Source: Ignelater luminosus (lineage: Eukaryota > Arthropoda > Insecta > Coleoptera > Elateridae). Taken from it: a stretch of DNA of 64,000 bases. The stretch is from positions 164,611-228,610 of the forward strand of contig VTPC01004670.1 in assembly GCA_011009095.1 (NCBI GenBank). Reading direction: 5' to 3'. The position numbers and the translations under genes are program-made. Positions 28,950 through 39,260 of this stretch are shown here, in pieces. The first letter of the stretch is position 1, and each line of letters begins with the position of its first letter. The notes beneath the pieces were generated by a model that saw nothing but the letters and a program-made list of their open reading frames with translations, ran no database searches and was not told where the DNA came from.

Positions 28950-31580
28950 TTATATATCACTATTTTTCTGACTGGGTGCAACATCATCATCTTCATGTTT
29001 AACACAAGAATCATCTTCAGACGAACTAACTTGCTCTTGTACTGTTTCATCAACTTCCATCTTCTCAGCTTTCTCAATTACTTCACCTGTTTCTTTGTTT
29101 ATAAAGATCTTTTCACCTTCGTTGTTGTTCAATCGCTGAAGAACTTCCTCATTTAGGCTTGGTGAAAACCTGTTTTCATTGGCACAAACACCGTGATCTT
29201 CAAATATAACAGATTCCTCTTTCTCTGTAGTTTCCATTTCACTTTCATCTCTTTTCTCATTATTATTAATCACTTTCGTGGAAATTAACTTTAAATTATC
29301 ACAAATCATGTAACCATCTGGTTGGTTTATCTTATTTGAAGTAAAATGTAGTTTAACGTGCTCTCTTAGGAAATGAGCTTGGGGTACAGAATAATCACAA
29401 TGCTCACAGGTGTAATTATTTGTGAAACCTGATACACTTATATGGCGTTTATGATGATTATCGACAGCATCTTTTCGATAATTTGTGTAAGGACAACTGG
29501 CACACCAAAATAATTTTTTCTCTTCAACTGGAGGTTGTTCTTTGATACTGCTAGATGCACTACCTCTTCTTTGATTTAAAATCATTAGGGCTTGACGATC
29601 TGCTGTAGATAATTTTAGTGATCCTCGTGATGAAATACTTTTTGCTGATCGTAACTGTGGTACCACATCGTTCATTTCCTCCTCTTCATTTTCAATTTCG
29701 TTGTCCTCTGATAGATCACCTGATTTTCTTGCAGCATGTGCATCGGCATTCATTTGATGTTTCTTTAAGTGTTGTACATAATTTGCATAGTATTTAACAG
29801 AATAATCACAGTGATCACATTTATAACGTTGTTTAGCACCATGAAGACTTAAATGTACTTTGTACTGTTCGCGTTTTTCAAATGCACTTGGGCACTTGTG
29901 ACATTTGTATCTCTTTTCTTTCATTCTTCCATTCTTCAAATATGTAGGATAAATAAATTTGGGATTACCATGTATTAATGTGCCAAATTGTGGATCGACT
30001 GGTAATGGAGCAGGAGGAAAATGATCATTGGGGCGTACTATAATTTTTTCAGCTGCCAATGCATTTGCAGCATTTTGCTTTTGTTGAGCTTCAGAACGTT
30101 GTTGGAATAATTCAGTACCAGATAAAGGCACATTCATAGAAGATTTGTGTGAATTAGTTGAAGTAATTACATTTTCTATGTCAGTCTCTAAATGTTCACC
30201 ACTACCCCGGAAAGGTATTTCGGTAACTATCCAAATTATCTCACCATTTTGATTTATGGCACCAATTTTTGGTTGTGGGTGATTTGGACTGGTATTATAA
30301 GCAGTTTGTAATTCCTTGGTCCGTTCCTGATATTCATAAGTATGGACTTTATTATGAGCTAATAAATGATATTTTTGACGGGCTGTGTATGTACAATATT
30401 CACACTTATAATAAAGACGAACCATATGAAAACGACTATGTATACTAATTTCATTCTCTTTAAAGAATCGCGCAGGACAATGCTCACAGAAGAATAACAA
30501 TCCATCAGTATTATTTTCAGATTGTTCGTTACTAACTTCCATTTGTTCATTAATTCCATCCATACTACTTTCTATTTTCTCATAGTCTTCATCTAAATTA
30601 ATTGTTTCTATATCTTGCTGCGCATTATAACTTATAAAGCGACTCAATTCACGTATCTGCTCATCGTCTGATTTTGTAGGATCAACAAGACAGTGTATTT
30701 CTCCATATAATCCTTGATGAACCTTTGAATGTGATGAAAGAACACCCGCATTATTACACACATAATTACATTCTGAACAATGATGTTCGATTTCATTTCC
30801 TTTGGTAGAAGCTTTTTCTCTTTGGCCATGCATTTTTTCATGCTCCTGAATATTAACCTTTCTTAAATTTACATGAGGACAGTAGCGACATTTAAACATT
30901 TTTGAAAACTTTCCACTTTTTGAAACCCAAACTAATGGAATATCAGGAAAATTTTGTGATTCAAAACTTGTGTTCCCTGAAGATACCTCTTCCATCTCAT
31001 CTGGTAAGTCATCTAAATCAATAACATCACCATTTTGTTTCTGCGGGGTGATATTTATTCCGTGTACTTTCAGGTGTTGATGAAGGAGATGACGTTTGCT
31101 CACATTATAGCTGCAATAAGTACATGTATATTGGCCTCCTCTAGGCTTATGAAATTGCTTATGGTATAAAAATTGTGATTTGCTATTTGTTACATATGGA
31201 CATGTCAAGCATTTATACCTTTTACCCGAATCTATTTCAGGATAGCTCTTTTCTAGCATCTTCGACATATATTCCTCTGGTTCATTAATGCCATGCAATT
31301 TCAAATGATCATGCAAATCTTCTTTGTGAGTAACAAAAAACGTGCAGAAGTAACATTTCATGATACTATTAGATTTTGGTACGTGCCCATTTAAGTGCAT
31401 TTCAAATTCATCATGGTCATTATTAGAAAATGGACACTGTTTACATTTAAATGTTCCTATTTGAGGTAAATCTACATGGTCCGGTTCATCTATTTGTTCT
31501 TCCATTTCCATACGTTCAGGGCCGTTCTTACTTCCAATCACAACACGGATATCACCACTGTGTTTCAGTCGACAGTGACG
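28950..31580 (-). CDS. Zinc-finger gene, last coding exon (fingers 14-25)
   Basis: Acceptor CCTTTACAG|CGTCAC; stop TAA at 28950-28952; 2,631 nt. It carries twelve fingers in five groups, for example CKQCPFSNND, CLTCPYVTNS, CEYCTYTARQ, CDHCDYSVKY and CEHCDYSVPQ, separated by acidic linkers. The C-terminal tail is acidic and Glu-rich (VEDE/EDD). An ATG-like start at 31541 is inside the exon and not needed. Confidence 0.85.
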   Translation of the reverse strand, partial: RHCRLKHSGDIRVVIGSKNGPERMEMEEQIDEPDHVDLPQIGTFKCKQCPFSNNDHDEFEMHLNGHVPKSNSIMKCYFCTFFVTHKEDLHDHLKLHGINEPEEYMSKMLEKSYPEIDSGKRYKCLTCPYVTNSKSQFLYHKQFHKPRGGQYTCTYCSYNVSKRHLLHQHLKVHGINITPQKQNGDVIDLDDLPDEMEEVSSGNTSFESQNFPDIPLVWVSKSGKFSKMFKCRYCPHVNLRKVNIQEHEKMHGQREKASTKGNEIEHHCSECNYVCNNAGVLSSHSKVHQGLYGEIHCLVDPTKSDDEQIRELSRFISYNAQQDIETINLDEDYEKIESSMDGINEQMEVSNEQSENNTDGLLFFCEHCPARFFKENEISIHSRFHMVRLYYKCEYCTYTARQKYHLLAHNKVHTYEYQERTKELQTAYNTSPNHPQPKIGAINQNGEIIWIVTEIPFRGSGEHLETDIENVITSTNSHKSSMNVPLSGTELFQQRSEAQQKQNAANALAAEKIIVRPNDHFPPAPLPVDPQFGTLIHGNPKFIYPTYLKNGRMKEKRYKCHKCPSAFEKREQYKVHLSLHGAKQRYKCDHCDYSVKYYANYVQHLKKHQMNADAHAARKSGDLSEDNEIENEEEEMNDVVPQLRSAKSISSRGSLKLSTADRQALMILNQRRGSASSSIKEQPPVEEKKLFWCASCPYTNYRKDAVDNHHKRHISVSGFTNNYTCEHCDYSVPQAHFLREHVKLHFTSNKINQPDGYMICDNLKLISTKVINNNEKRDESEMETTEKEESVIFEDHGVCANENRFSPSLNEEVLQRLNNNEGEKIFINKETGEVIEKAEKMEVDETVQEQVSSSEDDSCVKHEDDDVAPSQKNSDI

Positions 31581-34500
31581 CTGTAAAGGAAAAAAATCAT
31601 TAAATACATTTAGAACGAGTCACTGTATATTCTAAATTGTCAGAAACTTATCAGTATCATTAATCTCCATTATTAAATGATTAGATTTTTAGTTAATTTA
31701 TAAATGTTTTGTGAATAATAGAAAATTTAACAAGACATCTATGTTACTATAATGTTATAAAATGCTAACTAGAATGTCAGTTGAAATGGAAAGAAACAGA
31801 AGGTGAAATAGTAATAAATGTAACCTCACTTTATGCTACAGTGCAACATAACCTTATTTTATAAGTAATAATTATTACAAGCTTTATATCTCTTTTTATC
31901 CTAAAGACAGCAATTTATTGTTTGTATTATGTAATGTATCTGCTTTTCTCTAAATATTAAATAAATTGCATTATAGCAAAGATTAAAAAGGTTCTACACG
32001 TTGTCATGTTAACATGCCCCAATTTAAATCTTCACAAAAAGTTGTCAGTGCAAAATTAACACTCATTCAAGTATAATGTCAAAAATCATAATTATTGTAA
32101 AAACCCATTTTGTGGTTATCCTATTTTAAGAGTTAGGTATTAATATCAACTAAGTATATTATCATTTATCAAAGATAAATATGTTAGGTTACATTACATG
32201 TTAGATATTAAATGAATTAATATTTAATACTTAACAGAATATGAATAGCAGTAGTATTATTAGTTCATTACACAAGTTGGTATTTATGAAGATTATGTTT
32301 TGCTTTTTGATGATGATTAATTATAATTAATAAATTAAAATCTTTAAAATAATGTTAGGTTACATAGATAAATGTGATTATGTTTGTGATTTATGGGGAA
32401 AAAAAATTACAATAAATTGTTACAAAGCTAGAAACAAAAAAATATTAAACAAATGTCAATTTTGACAATTTGGATAGATTATACATTGTAAGGTTATAAA
32501 ATATTTCTAAATCAAATTTGGACGAAAATGAACATTCTGATTAGAGAAAAGGATTACAAGAAATACTTTATTATATGTTTATCTATATTTAATTTGTCTA
32601 CTACGAAGTAATAACAAGTGTTCAGAAATGAAACTGTTTGGAATAGGTCATGACTTACAATAAGTTTGTACTTGCTTAATGCAAACAATTTAAATTTATA
32701 TAATTAATTATCTTATCCAGTTGTATATTAAGTTGATATTTTAAGATAATTTACTGTCAATCATGGTTTTCCCACCCATTATTTATAATACTGTGTGTTC
32801 AAAAGTAGCTGGATCGGAGTCATAACTAAAGATCGGATTATATTCAAAATGTACCTCTGTATCTTCAATATATTCCTTCAAGACATTTTACTTCTTGTTG
32901 TGTCTCAAAAAGTTCTAGAAAACAATAAAACGAGCAACTCCAAAGTTTTGAAGAGATATATTTAAAAATAAGGAGGCACATTTTGCATGTAATCTAATCT
33001 TTAGTCATCACTCATCAGTGCAACAAATAATACAGAAATGTCAAAGAAAATATATCAAATAGCAAGGTCCATAAATAATAATGGTGTGCTGTAAAAGATA
33101 GGTCTTCTTATTAACAGCCATTGCTAATTGAACAAATTAGGGTTAGATTAATGTAAGCAATGTTATTTTCACTATTTTATAACAATTTTGTTGGAAATCA
33201 AGAAATTATTAAACACTGATTGCTGTAACAGTAGTTTTAAATGTGATTTTGAACATGTTTTGAATATGCATATTTTTTAGTATTAGTTGGCATTTGTGAT
33301 CAAACTCATTGGGGTGTATAGGATGACCTATACCTTTCACAGCATACTATTATTATTTATTATTTGTCGAATAGTACTTTATTGATATAATACTTTATCA
33401 CAGTCATGTGATTTATCACAGATATGAGCTTTGTTTCTCTAATGTTGCTCAAATCCAGCTACTTTTTAGACACATGAAACTTTTGGCATTTATCATTTTT
33501 AATAACTAAAAGTGAACTATCAGTTTAACAATTGTATGTGCAAAAGTGAACTCCAAATTTGGGTAAAAGAGACCTAAAGCAATTTTATTTCTGGGTAAAA
33601 AGTGTTTAAAAGCAGCAATATTTATAATTATAAAAAGTAAGGTTATGTCGCTTCAATCTTCGATCAATGATCATTCTTTTGGTAGGTCCGCAAAATTATG
33701 AAGTTAAAATATTCTAGGTACATTTCTGTATCAGATCTATATTATATAATCTAAAACCATGTAATAACATTTGCATGTGCAACTTCAAATAATGTGTTAA
33801 AGAAAATTAAAAAGATAAATATATCACATAATTATTCATATGAAATAGTTAAATTACTTTTAGTCAGTAAGAATAAGATATAGGTATGCAAAAGCTCTTA
33901 ATAATATTAATATTAGTACATAAACAAAGCAGTTAAGTTAGCTTGATATTAAAATTTGTATTACATAAAAAATGCTTTTGATCTTATCTTTATAGACTAT
34001 TATTGTGTAGTATGTTATTAGATTTGAAGACCGCAACCTTAGTACTATTTATATTTGCATCTTTCAAAGTCAAACATTACTACAAGTAGAATTGTGCAAA
34101 ACAAAAAGTATAGTTATGATCATATTATTATCTAGGATGAATTAATGTGCGTTAGCTTAATTCACTGATTATTGCCTTTTTGTTTTGTTAAATTATTTAG
34201 GGGCAAATTCCCTTTTAAATCATCCTCCTTTTCTAAAAGACACCAAAGAACAGAAAGCTTCATGCAAGTGCCCCGTCACTCATTTTGACAACGTACACAC
34301 AAGACCAACAACATTCTTTCTTTCATAACCAAATTTCAGTTAAAAGTTAATATGCTATATATCTACAAATAATAAACTCCAATAATAATCATCATACACA
34401 ACATGCAGAGCAACGGGGTTGTAAGTAAAAGCAGCACAAGCGGGTTAGTATACCTGAATGACATGCTTCCAGTTCGATACCTGGTGACAGTGACCACAGC

Positions 34501-37500
34501 GAAATGGTGCATGACCCCGACTTCTATTTTCACTTGCCTCATCATCAACTGCTTGTACTCCTAAACCATTAACAGTGGGACTTATTTGCAAATTATCTTG
34601 TTGGTAATGCCCTTTAACATGAGCTAATAACTTTTCATGTGATGCATCCCTAAAAACCAACAATAACAGATTACAAAATTACAGCACATAATAATAATAA
34701 TCTTATACCTAAAATTACACATTTTACATTTCCATAAAGTTTTCTTGCTTTCAGGAATACTCTTCTTCTTTTCAGAAGATATCTTTGCAAAGAAAGACTC
34801 GTCGGCTGCTTTTAATGGAGGAGGAGGTCTCAGTGGAGATCGTAATAACGGACTAAAATCATTACTGTTAGGTGCACGTAAAAGTTTAGGTAACTCTGGC
34901 TTTGGTAATATTGGTCGAGGTGTAACGGTTGGTTCGTGACTATCGTGGGCGACTTTGGGTCGTGTTCCAGCACCTCCACTAGTCTCATTTTGGTCCCCAG
35001 TAATTGGAATTTCAGTTAAGTACTTATTATATTTAGTGTAATTTCGACGACCTGTTTCATCAGTCATTAACACTTTTGCACGTTCGTGAGCTGGATCGCG
35101 CACAGATTTTAATTTTATGTGCTTAGTGATGTCCCATCTCCAGTTTGATTTATATGCACATAGGGAACACTCGAAAGGCTTTTTATTTAAATGTCCAACT
35201 ATGTGAACATGGAAACGAGAAGCAGTGGAAGCCCAAAATGAACAATGAGGGCACTTGAATACTCTTTTATGTTGTGCAACTTGTGCTATACTTATATCAT
35301 TACCATGCGTAGGAACTTTATCGGTTACAGAAGTAACATTATGAGTTACTTCTGCTCCCAAGTAGCTGTTTTCGCTTCCACCTGGTGATTGCGTTCTGAT
35401 TGATAAATCTAATGAAACGTTATCTTCTTGTTTATCTTCTACATAATCAAAATGATGTTCATCTTCATCTATTTCGAGAGGCGCTTCAATGTTATTCCAT
35501 ACAAAAACTCTATTTTCCATGGGATGTGGCTTATTTTCATATACTTCCGTTACTGATACTTGAGGTTCTTCAATCTTAATGTCCACTTCTGGAGGAGGTG
35601 GCAGTTCTTCTTCGTGCACTTCCACTTCTAATTTACTGGTTACAAATTTAACAGCTTCCGAACAAGTTTTTAAATGATTATAAAGATCTGTACTTGATTT
35701 ACAACGTTGTCTGCAGTACTGACATCTACTAGAACTAATATTATGTATAGGAGTTAAAGTATGCGCTTGAATTTGTTCTTTTCCACACGTTTTCTGATGA
35801 CCAGAAAGTTCAGAAAGACACTTACTTTCATGACCACAATACTGACAAGTTAAATTACAACTTTCTCCTGCACCATTCATCAATTTTTCTTTAAGTTTGT
35901 CGAAGAACGACGCATTCTTTTCTTTGAACGAACTGGTTTCCATAGATTTTGGAGTAGACGTATGCACTGGGATGGCTGGTAATAATTCGGGCATCTCGGA
36001 TGCTGGTGGTTGCGGTGAGTGTGGTTCTTGCTTTTCTATCGCTTTAAACACATCTTCACTACCGAACAACGACGCAAAATCACGTAACGCGCTGTTTGCC
36101 GATTTTGCACATATATCATTCATGTCTTTTTGGCTCATCACTGGTTCTAAAGGTGTCACAGGTGTTGCAGGAACATGAGGTTCTGGTTGCTTTTCGGGTT
36201 TTAGTTTTATCACGGAAGTTTGGGTGGGAATGGGAATTAAATTCGGAATTGGTCTAGATGGTTTTTTAACGTTCTTAATAGGCGCGTCAGCCCTTATAAT
36301 GTTGTGGACTTTTTGTTCGTGTTTCGCCATCTCTCCATCCCAAGCCGTCTTATAATTACACAACTTGCATTTAGATTTGATGTAAATGTTTCCATTGGCA
36401 TGGTGTATGATGTCGTCGGGATGTATGAAGTCGGAACCGTAGTCGCGGCTTCGCTGTTCCTGATTATTGGCAGTTTTCGACTTCTTGGTTGATATTTTTA
36501 GATTCTGGTCCGTTGCTTTTTTATTATTGTCCGTAGCAGTGGGCACGCTCGGTTCTACTTCGGTTCGCGGTTGCTGTAAAGGTAGTGTGACGTGAATGTA
36601 TGTAAAAATAATGTTAAAATAAAAATATTTAATATATACTTTAAGACGTATTTCAACAACAAGTTGCCAATAACACTTTAAGAAGATCTAGAAATATATA
36701 CTAAGTGATATAACGTGTTGTCGAAATCGCCTTGATGTTTATTTACAACAACACAAATATAAGGAAGAAATTTGAAAAATTTTCAAGCCAACACTTTTAA
36801 AATAAATTGCTTATGTAAAACTAAAAAAATTCTTTTAAAGTTGTGAATATCAAGGTGAAATTTAGAGTTTGTGGTGTTACCAAATATACCATTTTACATA
36901 GTGATAATCAACACGAAAGACTAAATAGTATAAAAATGACCTTGTTGTTAAATATGATGGTGATTAGAAAATACGTAGGTATTTACTTTGGTTTTTATTG
37001 TTAAATACAATCAGGACCGGCTTCTTTTTAATGTGCAAGAGCAAAAAGACACGAAAATTTCCAAAAAAACGCGTCGTAAAAAATTAAACAGTAATCTTCA
37101 GGTAGATTGATAATAAAATTTCTAGGTACCATTAAAAAGTTCGAGTTGGGTCCCACCGAAGCACAAATACAGATAATAAATCAATTATTGATATCAGTGT
37201 TAACATTTACAGAGAATTGCTGGTGATAACAACATTATAAGGCGTTTAACGGTGTAACACGAAACAATTAACATTATTTCTTACAATTGAAATCTCTTCC
37301 CAACAAAAGGAATTTTTTTGAAATAATCTATTCCACTTAAACAGTACTAATATAATCGATGAATGCAATTTCCCAAGCACTTTGTCCGATAATCGTTTGC
37401 TTACAGGACGCTCATTAATATCTTATGAAGATTCTGTTAAAGCTACGTGTACTAACCCAATTGTAAGCAGGCGAGAGAATTATTTTTTGATGCAATAATT

Positions 37501-38928
37501 TATTGTAAGAATAAAATAACAATTAAAAACTTTAAATTTTAAGGAAAATAATTTTCTAACTTACCACTTTTGTACGCTCCAATAAGAAAAGAAAATATAA
37601 ACGAGTACGAATTTGAACTGATATCAAAAAAAACAGTAGTAGCAAATGGGACTTCCGATAAGAACAAAATATAATTCCACCAGCGTAACTAACTGCTAGG
37701 TAAAGTAGTGGTAGATAAGGACGACCATCAACTCTTAAAAACAAGCCGGTCCTGACTAATAACAATAATTCCTTTCTATTAAATTTTAAAATGTAAACAT
37801 TTTTAAAAACGACACCTTACTTGTAAAAATGTTCGAAAAAAGAAAGTGAAATTAGTGAACGATGGTGGTGACGGCAAAAAACACTTGTTACTAAGTAATG
37901 ACTAAACAAGAAGTAAGAGAGCACTTATCGCTTGTTACGCCCAAGGCAAAGATCGGCGTGGCGTTATCACGCGCGAATGTACACAATGGGTGATAACGGC
38001 GATATCGCGCACGTACCTGGGCTACCTCCTCGGCTGCGGCAGAGTCGCTGGCCCCCACCTTGTTACGGCGTCGACCCACACCGAGTCCAGCAGCTTGCCC
38101 CACTGGGGGAACGTGGTGGTTCATCTCGTGTACGGTGAGGCTCTGCTTGATGTCTGCGGTGAAGTTGCAAGCCGAACAACGGAATGCACCGCGTCCGTTG
38201 TGGTTCTTGCAGTGGCGATCCAAGTTCCATTTATATGGGGTGCGGAAGTCGCACATGTCACATTTAATCATTGGCATCGAGTGGTATTTAACGTGCTTCG
38301 TGAAGCGCGCCTTCATGTGCGTTACATACGTACACTTGGTGCACCGGAAGAACTTCGTCTTGATGTGTTCTTCGCGTTCGTGTTTGGTAAGCTGGGGCTG
38401 ACTGCGGGCGGTGAAAGCACACAGCGAACATTTGAGGACGGCCTTGTCGGAGTTGCTGCCCTCCGGCTCTTCCTCACCTTCATCTACGTCCATCGAGTCG
38501 TCCAGAGGCTCGTCTGGTTCTTCTTCTGGCATTTTGCGTTTCTTAGATTTAGAGCGTACAAAGTCCGGCACCTCGACACCGTCGGTGCCTCCGTGTACCA
38601 TTTTTGAGTGGCGCAGTAGCTTCTGAAAGTGCTTGGAAGCGTAAAGACAATTCGGACACTCGTATATTCTCACTTTCTCTTTATGTTCATCGCGGAGATG
38701 GTAGAGAAAATGTCTGGGATTTTGTGTAAAGTAATCACAACTGCCGCACGAATAGTTTCTTCTAATTTTACACTCCGGCAAGTCTTTGTCGTCACCGCTC
38801 TCTGGCAAATCGTCACTATACTCGACGTCCTCTACTGCGTCAGTTGAACCAAACAACGCGTCACCGCTCACGACGCTGCGCACTACTAAAGAATCTCCTG
38901 ATCGATGTACCATCGACGGCACGGACAT
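28950..38928 (-). CDS. Very large multi-C2H2 zinc-finger protein, CG9932-like (gene span)
   Basis: Four coding exons (38928-38017, 36573-34709, 34649-34454, 31580-28950) join in phase into about 1,867 residues. I count 25 C2H2-type fingers: six in exon 1, about seven across exons 2 to 4 junctions, and twelve in exon 4. Many are of the C-x2-C-x12-H-x3/4-H type, some C2HC. Two fingers are split by introns and are rebuilt correctly by splicing, strong support for the model. Linkers are not the TGEKP type, so many fingers may bind RNA or proteins rather than tandem DNA. Basic NLS-like (KSKKRK) and acidic stretches are present, plus VSLDLSIRT, resembling a CtBP-binding PxDLS motif without the Pro. 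A nuclear regulator is likely. Compared with charlatan/REST the finger text does not match; an insect CG9932-like orthologue is my best guess. Confidence 0.85.
31581..34453 (-). other. Intron of the zinc-finger gene
   Basis: AT-rich intron without other coding sequence. It holds the inverted-repeat element at 32792-33475. Confidence 0.6.
32792..33475. mobile_element. Inverted-repeat element in the zinc-finger intron
   Basis: Outer arms TTCAAAAGTAGCTGGAT (32799-32815) and ATCCAGCTACTTTTTAGACA (33446-33470) are inverted copies. A second internal hairpin (about 32825-33003) pairs AAAGATCGGATTATATTC with its counterpart. Probably a Tc1-like MITE; exact ends not resolved. Confidence 0.5.
34454..34649 (-). 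CDS. Zinc-finger gene, third coding exon (completes one finger, starts another)
   Basis: Acceptor GGTTTTTAG|GGATGC, donor CATTCAG|GTATAC; 196 nt. Joined in phase, it completes a finger (CNFRDASHEKLLAHVKGH) and starts the next (CGHCHQVSNWKHVIQ), whose His residues lie in exon 4 (RHCRLKH). Confidence 0.82.
34709..36573 (-). CDS. Zinc-finger gene, second coding exon
   Basis: Acceptor CCTTTACAG|CAACCG, donor TTTAG|GTATAA. 1,865 nt. It holds one finger near the start (CKLCNYKTAWDGEM), two C2HC-like fingers in a Pro/Ser-rich middle, the VSLDLSIRT motif, and two fingers followed by the block KVLMTDETGRRNYTKYNKYL. The last finger begins KCKMCNF and is finished in the next exon. Confidence 0.85.
36574..38016 (-). 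other. Intron of the zinc-finger gene between coding exons 1 and 2
   Basis: Intronic AT-rich DNA containing a TIR element (37012-37754). A strong unused donor on the minus strand (AAAGTG|GTAAGT near 37563) lies in that element. Confidence 0.55.
37012..37754. mobile_element. hAT-like TIR element in the zinc-finger intron
   Basis: Terminal CAGGACCGGCTTCTTTTTAA at 37012 matches, inverted, the end at 37754 (one difference in 20). This terminus style is hAT-like, but no clear 8-bp duplication is seen, and no transposase is present. Confidence 0.65.
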
Positions 38929-38942
38929 ACTAGCCCGTCCTC
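38017..38942 (-). CDS. Zinc-finger gene, first coding exon (fingers 1-6)
   Basis: The acceptor CTTCTTTTCAG lies just right of 38942. The ATG at 38928 (MSVPSMVHRSGDS) is the first in frame after it. Longer reading to 39105 would cross this acceptor and is not favoured. It encodes an acidic lead, six fingers from about residue 59 (CGSCDYFTQN) to HEMNHH, with KSKKRK and an acidic DSMDVDEGEEEPE linker between fingers 2 and 3. It ends GCCCAG|GTACGT in phase 0. It is GC-rich relative to the other exons. Confidence 0.85.
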
Positions 38943-39136
38943 CTGAAAAGAAGGCATTAGTTTTACCACTGCGAAATCGCAAAAACGGGGTTGTGCTCTT
39001 TTTTCCGTCCAGTTTGAGGCAGAAACGAGCACAAATTACACCGGGGGACACCGCTTTGACATTTAGGTACAATAAATGAAGACGGGTGTTGAGTTGACAT
39101 GGCAACTCGTCGGTGGTCGGTGAGGCCGCCGTTTAC

Positions 39137-39260
39137 CTGGGCGAGGCGTGTAGGTAACCAGGGCCGACAGAATCGATACACCCGGACAGCAAGAGAGAAG
39201 CCGCGCGAACCGTTTCCAATTTTATCCCGAGAGCTCGCTGCTGGCCAAAATCGGTTTCTT
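39137..39260 (-). promoter_or_regulatory. Candidate 5' UTR exon and CpG-rich promoter of the zinc-finger gene
   Basis: A GC-rich, CpG-containing stretch just upstream of the first coding exon ends with GCCCAG|GTAAAC at 39137, giving a 194-bp intron to the acceptor at 38942. No ORF or transposon signal. Inference from composition and splice site. Confidence 0.45.

Noticed and set aside
37990-38607. Plus-strand 205-codon frame and its neighbours
   Set aside because: Antisense shadow of the GC-rich first coding exon of the zinc-finger gene.
28950-38928. Charlatan/REST identity for the zinc-finger gene
   Set aside because: The finger text, number and order differ from what I know of charlatan; only the general C2H2 pattern is shared.
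38943-39105. Upstream extension of the zinc-finger frame to an ATG at 39105
   Set aside because: It would read through a good acceptor at 38943 and has no conserved text; the ATG at 38928 suits better.
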